11,640 nucleotides of DNA, taken from positions 1-11,640 of the forward strand of contig JAGXNZ010000053.1 of the NCBI GenBank assembly GCA_019894655.1, given 5' to 3'. Below are positions 1-5,260 of this stretch, one piece after another (within the stretch, counting starts at the first letter, position 1; every line of letters starts with the position of its first letter). A program made the translations under genes and the position numbers. This DNA comes from Promethearchaeota archaeon (GTDB lineage Archaea; Asgardarchaeota; Lokiarchaeia; Sigynarchaeales; SOKP01). The notes below the pieces were generated by a model. That model made no database searches. It had not been told where the DNA came from and worked only from the letters and a program-made list of their open reading frames with translations.

Positions 1-1281
1 GTGCAAATAATGGAACATTTCAGGTCAATGAAACCTATCCCGGCTGTTATGCTCCAAATATCTGGTGGAGAACCTACTATTAGAGACGATCTTCCAGACA
101 TCATCCGTAAAGGAAAAAAACTCGGTTTCACTGAAGTAATGGTCACAACTAACGGCGTAAGATTCGCTAAGTCGATTGATTTTTTACAGAAGTGCAAAGA
201 CGCAGGAATGGATGCAATCTACTTACAATTTGATGCTACGGATGATCCAGAAGTTTGGAAAAAGATTCGTGGAGTCAATCTATGGCCATTAAAGAAGCGC
301 GTTATTGAAAATTGTCGAAAAATCGGTTATTTCGGTCTAATGCTAGTTCCTGTAATTGCGAAAGGCGTTAACGATCACGAAGTAGGAAAAATATTAGACT
401 TTGCTAAGGATAATAGCGATGTGATTTCAGGTGTGGTATTTCAACCAGTCGCACTTTGTGGGCGTATTAGCTTTGAAGAACTAATGGATTTAAGATACAC
501 AACTTCAGATCTTAAAGTAGCAATTAATAAACACACTAACAATGCAATTAAAAGATTCTTTCCCATCGCAACCACGGCAAAAATGACCCGTTTATTAGCG
601 TGGTTCGATAACATGCCGGAATTTAGTATGACCAGCCACAAGGATTGTGGTTTTGCTACTATCATCATTGTTAACGAAAAAGACGAATGGGAATCTATTG
701 ACGAGTATTTTGATTCAGAAGGTCTAATTCGATGGTCAAACAAGGTTTATGACATGGTTCAAGGGAAAGAAATCCCAAAACCCACAGGGTTTTTAAAAGG
801 TATAAATCTTAAAGATTTTGGAGCAGTTGCAGGCACTGTAGGAAAATTCATCGACGATATGACCGATTTAGGATATCGCCAAATGATGAAAGCTTATTAC
901 TTTGCTGGAGGAATTAAGTACGTAAAACATCCAGAAAAAATCTTGACGAGTAAAACTTATCAAGGATTTGCGCGACTTATTGCCTCTCCAAACTTAGCAA
1001 GCGCCGCGAACTTCTTACACACAAAAAACTTGATGGTTTCCGCAATGCACTTTCAAGATGCTTACAATTTTGATTTGGATAGAGTCTGTAGATGTCTAGT
1101 TCATTATGGCGTTGTAGATCCTGAAGATAACTCCAAAACATTAGAAGTGCCATTCTGCGCAATGAATACATTGCATCGGGAGAGATTAGAGCTTGCAAAT
1201 GCCATTAAAGGCGAAGAAGCTAAAAAAGCTGAAGTTATCCAAGCTGAAATTAAGGAACTTTTAGAAACGGTAAAAAATTAA
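1..1281 (+). CDS. tes: Tes-like radical SAM enzyme (tetraether lipid synthase family), 5'-truncated
   Basis: The frame is open from the first base, and the GTG there is probably an internal valine. The N-terminal part with the CxxxCxxC cluster motif lies outside the window. Seen: the radical SAM SGGEPT motif at residues 21-26, followed by alternating beta/alpha segments (VMVTTNG near 47-52, FDAT near 77-80). The C-terminal extension carries C153, C216, C363, C365 and C386, in the contexts SAMHFQDAYNFDLDRVCRC and VPFCAMN. This tail matches my recollection of MJ0619-like Tes proteins, which use extra iron-sulfur clusters to join the biphytanyl chains of archaeal lipids into membrane-spanning tetraethers at the membrane. 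Family membership is strong; the exact substrate is inferred. A related radical SAM methylase is the alternative. A T-rich tract follows the TAA stop, and the next gene has its own promoter candidate. Confidence 0.72.
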   Translation: MQIMEHFRSMKPIPAVMLQISGGEPTIRDDLPDIIRKGKKLGFTEVMVTTNGVRFAKSIDFLQKCKDAGMDAIYLQFDATDDPEVWKKIRGVNLWPLKKRVIENCRKIGYFGLMLVPVIAKGVNDHEVGKILDFAKDNSDVISGVVFQPVALCGRISFEELMDLRYTTSDLKVAINKHTNNAIKRFFPIATTAKMTRLLAWFDNMPEFSMTSHKDCGFATIIIVNEKDEWESIDEYFDSEGLIRWSNKVYDMVQGKEIPKPTGFLKGINLKDFGAVAGTVGKFIDDMTDLGYRQMMKAYYFAGGIKYVKHPEKILTSKTYQGFARLIASPNLASAANFLHTKNLMVSAMHFQDAYNFDLDRVCRCLVHYGVVDPEDNSKTLEVPFCAMNTLHRERLELANAIKGEEAKKAEVIQAEIKELLETVKN

Positions 1282-1284
1282 TCG

Positions 1285-1300
1285 TTTTTTTAAATTTTTT
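1285..1300 (+). terminator. T-tract terminator candidate after the Tes-like gene
   Basis: Four bases after the stop there are two T runs (7 and 6 bases) separated by AAA. Archaeal RNA polymerase terminates on such U-rich tracts without needing a hairpin. The assignment comes from sequence and position only. Confidence 0.45.
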
Positions 1301-1360
1301 AACTATTACTTATTATTTCTTCATTTTTAAGAAGTTAAAGAATAGACGACTAACAGATAG

Positions 1361-1387
1361 TATTTAAATTTAGACTCTTATTTATAA
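1361..1387 (+). promoter_or_regulatory. TATA-like promoter region upstream of the V4R-like gene
   Basis: Two candidate TATA boxes precede the ATG at 1422: TTTAAA near 1363-1368 and TTTATAAG at 1381-1388. With an archaeal TSS about 25 nt downstream, they would give leaders of roughly 30 and 12 nt. There is no Shine-Dalgarno motif. The background is very AT-rich, so this is tentative. Confidence 0.3.
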
Positions 1388-1421
1388 GATATAATAAAGA
1401 AGTAGTTTTTATTCGGATTTT

Positions 1422-2003
1422 ATGGTAAATAATACGGAGATTATTGGAGAATATCTGGGAACGGTCAAAAACAGAGTATTAACTGCGTTATTACAGTCCT
1501 ATATGGATAACTTAGATTACGATGGTATGAAATCAATTTTAAAAGAAGCAGGACTGTTAGAACTGAAAGATATACGAGATGTAGATCCTGAGGGAGAAAT
1601 TGACTTTTTTTCGTTTAAAAAGATAATTTCTGCTCAAAATTGTTTACTGTACGACTCAACCCATTTATTATCTGAAATTGGTAGAAAGTTCTCATTTTAT
1701 TTGTTCCCTTTTGGAAAAGTTTTTGAGGAAATTGTCGATGAGATAAATGAATTGATTATAACTGATTGGCAAGTTAAGATTGTGGAAAATAGGGCTGAAA
1801 CCATCATCATTCGGGTTGATAAATGCATTTTTTGTTCGGAGATCGGAGTTTCCTGCGAATTATTTAAGAGTTTTTTAATTAATTCATTAGAAAAAAGTTT
1901 AACATCTGATTATCGTATAGTTCCATACGAAACGAAAGAAAATATTAACAATCCAAATCACAATTCTTTCGTGTTGAAATTACGAATTGAGAAACATTTA
2001 TAA
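1422..2003 (+). CDS. V4R/TRAPP-fold-like small ligand-binding domain protein
   Basis: A 193-residue soluble protein with no membrane segment. The order of elements resembles V4R-type proteins, which share the fold of TRAPP subunit Bet3. There is a helical N-terminus with the phrase EAGLLEL (residues 42-48), a helical stretch (about 65-115), then TDWQVKIVEN (114-123), a hydrophobic strand and a CxxC (C135, C138) with C145 shortly after. The classical second cysteine pair near the C-terminus is absent, so zinc or ligand binding may be lost or changed. It ends 95 bp before a Rab-like GTPase on the same strand. In eukaryotes TRAPP subunits form the exchange factor for Rab1/Ypt1, so a link to the neighbouring GTPase is attractive but unproven. 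Fold assignment is from pattern memory and moderate; the function is unknown. Confidence 0.5.
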   Translation: MVNNTEIIGEYLGTVKNRVLTALLQSYMDNLDYDGMKSILKEAGLLELKDIRDVDPEGEIDFFSFKKIISAQNCLLYDSTHLLSEIGRKFSFYLFPFGKVFEEIVDEINELIITDWQVKIVENRAETIIIRVDKCIFCSEIGVSCELFKSFLINSLEKSLTSDYRIVPYETKENINNPNHNSFVLKLRIEKHL

Positions 2004-2020
2004 CTTAAAATAACAAAAGC

Positions 2021-2030
2021 TTAAATATAT
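2021..2030 (+). promoter_or_regulatory. TATA-like box upstream of the Rab-like GTPase
   Basis: TTAAATATAT lies about 70 nt before the TTG start at 2099, predicting a TSS near 2050 and a leader of about 50 nt. It implies that the GTPase can be transcribed apart from the V4R-like gene. Tentative in this AT-rich spacer. Confidence 0.3.
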
Positions 2031-2098
2031 CAAAAATCAAAATAATTTTTGTCATTATTAATTCAATTCTAAAAATCACAAATTAATTATTATTAAAT

Positions 2099-2662
2099 TT
2101 GCCAGTAGAAGGTTTTTCCACCGAAGTTAAGGAATATGTGTTCAAGATTACAATTCTCGGTCAAAGCGCAGTGGGTAAAACATCATTAATTAATCATTTT
2201 GTAGAGGGTTCGTTCCAAGAAGACTATAAACCAACTCTCGGAGCTAATATAATCCGAAAAGATGTTAACATAGAAGAAGTCAACGCTAAAGTTCGTTTAA
2301 TAATGTGGGACCTAGCGGGTCAAGAGAAATATAATGTAATACGAAGTATGTATTTCCAAGGATGTGTTGGGAGTTTACTCGTGTATGATGTCACTCGTCA
2401 CGATAGCTTTGCTGCGATTGAATCTAAATGGCTTAAAGATTTCAAAAATTATGTGAAAAAAGAGGGGGCTTATATTTTAATCGGTAATAAAATCGATTTA
2501 GGAGAACAAAGATCGGTAGGAAAAGAAGAGGGTGAAAAATTAGCTAAACAAATCGGCGCAAGTGTTTTTATTGAAACCAGCGCTAAATCAGGAAAAAATG
2601 TTGAAGAAGCCTTTAAAAGTCTAGTATACCAAGTTTTACGAAATTATGGAGAAAAAATATAA
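2099..2662 (+). CDS. Rab/Ras-like small GTPase
   Basis: A complete 187-residue small GTPase, a GTP-hydrolysing molecular switch. All G motifs are visible: G1 GQSAVGKT at residues 21-28 (serine at the Ras Gly12 position, as in Rabs), G2/switch I threonine T46 in YKPTLGAN, G3 DLAGQE at 71-76 with catalytic Q75, G4 NKID at 130-133, and G5 ETSAKSG at 159-165. DLAGQ in place of eukaryotic DTAGQ is what I recall from Asgard GTPases. The start is TTG: no ATG occurs in frame before M69, which lies beyond the P-loop. The C-terminus ends EKI with no cysteine, so no prenyl anchor is expected and membrane contact would need a partner. The upstream V4R/TRAPP-like protein is a candidate partner by position only. 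The partner and cellular role are unknown. Confidence 0.93.
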   Translation: MPVEGFSTEVKEYVFKITILGQSAVGKTSLINHFVEGSFQEDYKPTLGANIIRKDVNIEEVNAKVRLIMWDLAGQEKYNVIRSMYFQGCVGSLLVYDVTRHDSFAAIESKWLKDFKNYVKKEGAYILIGNKIDLGEQRSVGKEEGEKLAKQIGASVFIETSAKSGKNVEEAFKSLVYQVLRNYGEKI

Positions 2663-2740
2663 GGAAGCTTAATTAAAAAAGAATCCTCCAATTCAATCTC
2701 TTTTAAATTACTAATCATTATTATAAATTGTTTTTATTAA

Positions 2741-3901
2741 ATGGTAAGAATGAAAGAATTATCAAAAAAGATCAGAGATGCCCCAAAATCAAAAATACGC
2801 GAACTTTTTGACCTTGCTGCTGGACGATCTGATGTTATAAGCTTAGGAATTGGGCAACCGGATTTCTCCACACCTCAAGCCGCAATAGAAGGCAATATCA
2901 ATGCATTAAAAAAGAAAATCACATATTATGCTCCTACGAGAGGTATTCCAGAATTATTACAGCAACTTGAAAGCAAATTAAAATCCGTGAACAACATTAA
3001 AACAGCGTGGAAAGATAATATAATTATTACAAACGGCGGTTCCCAAGCTCTCAGTCTTACTTTTGCCTCCATATTTAATTCTGGAGATGAAATTATAATT
3101 TCCTCTCCAAATTTTATATCTTATTTCTATTTAAGTGCTTTTTTTGACCTAAGAGTGATTGAAATTGAGAGGAAAAGCGACTTTAGTCCTGATATTAACA
3201 AAATAAAAAAATCCATTACTGACAAAACTAAAGCCATTTTAATTAACTCACCTAACAATCCAACTGGATATTCATTAAATACAAAAGAATTACAGGAAAT
3301 CGTTGAAATCGTTAAGAAGTACGACCTATATTTAATTTCCGATGAAGTATACGAAAATTACCTTTATGAAGATTCCAAGCATACGAGCCCAGCTTCGTTA
3401 AAAGACATGTTTGAACGGACTATTACTATAAATGCTATGTCAAAATTATATTCTGCTACCGGATTTAGATTAGGATATGTAGCTGCTAATAAGGAGATAA
3501 TAGATACAATGGAAAAGTATCACCAATATACCGTAGCGGGCACAAACCACGCAGCTCAATATGGCTTTTTAGGGGCTTTAAAGATGGAAAATAGTTTTTT
3601 TGACGAAATCCTAAAGAGCTTTGATGAAAGGCGTTTATTGGCTTATAATCGATTAAAAGAAATGGGTTTTGAAGTTGTTAAGCCAAAAGGAGCATTTTAT
3701 GTTATGCCAAAAATCAACAAGTTCGGATTAACTGGTGCTGAATTTTCGAAAAGAATAATGAAAGATCAAGCAGTCGCAATTGTTCCTGGTAATATTTTTG
3801 GATCTTATTCAGAATATATGTTACGAATGTCCTATGCAACGAAGTTAGAAAAACTCGAAGAAGCAATGGATAGGATAAAAAAATTTGTTAAAACATTGTA
3901 A
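2741..3901 (+). CDS. Class I/II PLP-dependent aminotransferase (aspartate aminotransferase-like)
   Basis: A full-length 386-residue fold-type I aminotransferase. It transfers an amino group from an amino acid to a 2-oxoacid using pyridoxal phosphate, in the cytosol. Seen: GQPDF at residues 38-42 (substrate-side loop), YYAPTRGIPEL around 62-72, SPNNPTG at 170-176, SDEVYE at 200-205, the Schiff-base lysine K235 in NAMSKLYSATG, R243 in the phosphate-binding region, and R362 in LRMSYA, which should bind the substrate carboxylate. This is the archaeal AspC/AraT-like subgroup. Aspartate, aromatic or alanine specificity cannot be told from motifs. A second ATG at 2750 begins MKELS, a common family start, and could be the true one. 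TTTAAATTA near 2702 and ATTATAAAT near 2720 are TATA candidates; the latter would give an almost leaderless mRNA. Confidence 0.9.
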   Translation: MVRMKELSKKIRDAPKSKIRELFDLAAGRSDVISLGIGQPDFSTPQAAIEGNINALKKKITYYAPTRGIPELLQQLESKLKSVNNIKTAWKDNIIITNGGSQALSLTFASIFNSGDEIIISSPNFISYFYLSAFFDLRVIEIERKSDFSPDINKIKKSITDKTKAILINSPNNPTGYSLNTKELQEIVEIVKKYDLYLISDEVYENYLYEDSKHTSPASLKDMFERTITINAMSKLYSATGFRLGYVAANKEIIDTMEKYHQYTVAGTNHAAQYGFLGALKMENSFFDEILKSFDERRLLAYNRLKEMGFEVVKPKGAFYVMPKINKFGLTGAEFSKRIMKDQAVAIVPGNIFGSYSEYMLRMSYATKLEKLEEAMDRIKKFVKTL

Positions 3902-3917
3902 TTATTATAGGATTAAT

Positions 3918-3927
3918 CTTTTTCTTT
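3918..3927 (+). terminator. Pyrimidine/T-rich terminator candidate after the aminotransferase
   Basis: CTTTTTCTTT begins 17 bases after the aminotransferase stop and is the only clear T-rich stretch there. No supporting hairpin is seen, as is usual for archaeal terminators. Confidence 0.3.
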
Positions 3928-3950
3928 GCTGTAAGTTTGTAGGAGAGCGT

Positions 3951-4064
3951 TTGATAAATATTTTATACTTAATACTTGGGCTTATTAAAAGAAATTTGAT
4001 CCCGATTAGAATAGTTAAAAATTTCAACTCATGGAAAGATTTATTGGTTTACGTGATATTATAA
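3951..4064 (+). other. Short ORF in the 3902-4145 spacer, possible gene remnant
   Basis: A TTG-initiated frame of 37 codons ends at TAA 4062-4064. Its product is plausibly protein-like (hydrophobic start, then RNLIPIRIV and NSWKDLLVYV). The later part faintly recalls the lead-in of FkbM-type methyltransferases or similar envelope enzymes, but it is too short to assign. The same frame is open from the end of the aminotransferase gene and hits several stops after 4064, which suits a decayed gene start better than a working small protein. Chance is a real alternative in AT-rich DNA. Confidence 0.2.
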
Positions 4065-4145
4065 TTTTAATAAATAATAGATAAGATGTGCTGACTTATA
4101 CCAGATTTTGATGGATTCGACAAATCGAATTTTCGGCTATATTTT

Positions 4146-4943
4146 ATGTTCACTTTTGCATTTTCTTGGCTTTTATGGATACCTGGATCTATAATCGGAA
4201 TTGGAACAATTCATTATCAAGATTGGGTTGGGGGTCTAAGAGTAATAGGAACCTTTGCCCCCACAATAGCTGGATTTCTACTTGCATATATGGAAGAAGG
4301 TTCTATAGGTGCCTATGAATTATTTAAAAGGGGATGGCATTGGGAAAAAAAATCTTATATGGCAATTGCAATTGTTTTAATTCCTATTTTATGTTTACTT
4401 TCTTTAGGTTTAGCACTTATTACCGAAGGTATAGTTCTCGCAGACATTGTAAATGTATCTCGATGGGACATATTTATCCCTTATATATTCACTGTTTTCT
4501 TTATTGGAGGACCTCTACAAGAAGAATTTGGTTGGAGAGGATATGCGCTTGATCGCCTTGAATCAAAATATAACGCTTTATCTTCGAGTCTTATTGTTGG
4601 CGTTTTATGGAGCCTCTGGCACTTACCTTCTTTTTTTATTCCAGGCACAATACAACATGAACAATCATTTTTCGCATTTTTCACATCAGTTTTACTTATA
4701 TCAATATTATTTACTTGGATATATAATAATACTGGTAGGAGTGTTTTGGTTGCCATAGTTTTTCATACGTCAATAAATGTATCTTATTGGACCATCCCAA
4801 TTAATAACACATTTACAGGACCAATTTATTATACATTAATGTTGGGAATAATCGTTATCTTGATTATTTTCTTTTATGGTTCGAATGAATTAATTCGTAC
4901 AAAAAGACCTAAAAAAAAAAAAAAGAAGAAGAAAATTCTATAA
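4146..4943 (+). CDS. CPBP family intramembrane metalloprotease (CAAX protease/Abi-like)
   Basis: A 265-residue polytopic membrane protein. It shows the CPBP (Rce1-like) glutamyl-protease signature: FAPTIAGFL near residues 37-45, EEFGWR at 126-131 in a membrane helix, H159 in WSLWHLPS, and HxxxN at 207-211. Hydrophobic segments occur near 1-20, 33-49, 71-95, 108-123, 147-162, 175-192, 199-216 and 228-246. Family members cleave substrates within the membrane; the archaeal substrates are mostly unknown. The ATG leaves almost no sequence before the first helix, while the frame stays open upstream to a TGA at 4092 without another usual start codon. The C-terminus is a basic tail of eight consecutive lysines (256-263), encoded in part by a 14-base A run. 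The nearby GTPase has no CaaX-type cysteine, so it is not an evident substrate. Confidence 0.85.
   Translation: MFTFAFSWLLWIPGSIIGIGTIHYQDWVGGLRVIGTFAPTIAGFLLAYMEEGSIGAYELFKRGWHWEKKSYMAIAIVLIPILCLLSLGLALITEGIVLADIVNVSRWDIFIPYIFTVFFIGGPLQEEFGWRGYALDRLESKYNALSSSLIVGVLWSLWHLPSFFIPGTIQHEQSFFAFFTSVLLISILFTWIYNNTGRSVLVAIVFHTSINVSYWTIPINNTFTGPIYYTLMLGIIVILIIFFYGSNELIRTKRPKKKKKKKKIL
4911..4924 (+). repeat. 14-base A homopolymer in the CPBP gene
   Basis: Fourteen consecutive A residues, followed by AAG codons, encode the start of the lysine tail. Such a run is prone to replication or transcriptional slippage and to sequencing length error. A shift here would change only the last few residues and the stop position. 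Confidence 0.9.
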
Positions 4944-5260
4944 TACAATAATTTTTATTATTTCCTATTATCTTATTAATTCTTTAGCAACTCCATAACA
5001 AAATAAATAATGATCATAAATACAAGCTAAGTTTATCTCAATCCTTTTTTGTAACAGACCTGCTATTTCGTTTTCAGTGAAGATTTTGCCCTCAGATCGT
5101 TTGAGTAACCCATTATTCACCGCTAGCTGGCCAATATCAGTGATTCAAGTGGAAAAGGAAGTAAAATTGTATTAAATGGAATTAAAAATATTTTATAAAG
5201 GAAAAATAATAATTAAAAGGAATACTACAAATTCTTTTGTTTTCAATGCTAATTTGTTCT
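4944..5260. other. 317-bp convergent spacer between CPBP and cdc48
   Basis: This stretch lies between the ends of two convergent genes. Its left half holds a minus-strand protein-like frame (annotated separately). The right half, about 5148-5260, is AT-rich with stops in the frames examined and A-rich tracts (for example GGAAAAATAATAATTAAAAGG near 5200) that read as U-rich downstream of cdc48 on the minus strand and could end its transcript. No RNA gene or repeat is recognised. Confidence 0.5.
4968..5144 (-). pseudogene. Protein-like minus-strand remnant (about 58 codons)
   Basis: On the minus strand a frame of 58 sense codons runs from just after a TGA (5145-5147) to TAA at 4968-4970. It has balanced, protein-like composition: ITDIGQLAVNNGLLKR, then ENEIAGLLQKRIEINLAC and a C-terminal CYGVAKELIR. 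The local base composition is also less AT-rich than typical spacer. The same frame upstream of the TGA has more stops, so this looks like the C-terminal end of a decayed gene. It could instead be a 50-residue protein starting at GTG 5118-5120, with a TATA-like TTTATAAAA some 75 nt before. I do not recognise the family. Confidence 0.35.

Noticed and set aside
441..743. Minus-strand 100-codon frame inside the Tes-like gene
   Set aside because: Lies fully inside a well-supported gene, with no family-like sequence; a shadow frame.
1317..1333. TTCTT/AAGAA inverted repeat after the Tes-like gene
   Set aside because: Only five pairs of simple sequence; expected by chance here. The T-tract is the better terminator candidate.
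3902..4145. Possible tRNA or structured RNA in the spacer
   Set aside because: No cloverleaf, T-loop motif or long stem could be found by eye.
4453..4758. Overlapping frames on both strands inside the CPBP gene
   Set aside because: The CPBP motifs are all in the main frame; the others are shadows in low-complexity AT-rich sequence.
4146..4943. CPBP protease as the CAAX processor of the neighbouring Rab-like GTPase
   Set aside because: The complete GTPase has no C-terminal cysteine, and archaeal CPBP proteins have varied roles; proximity alone does not support it.
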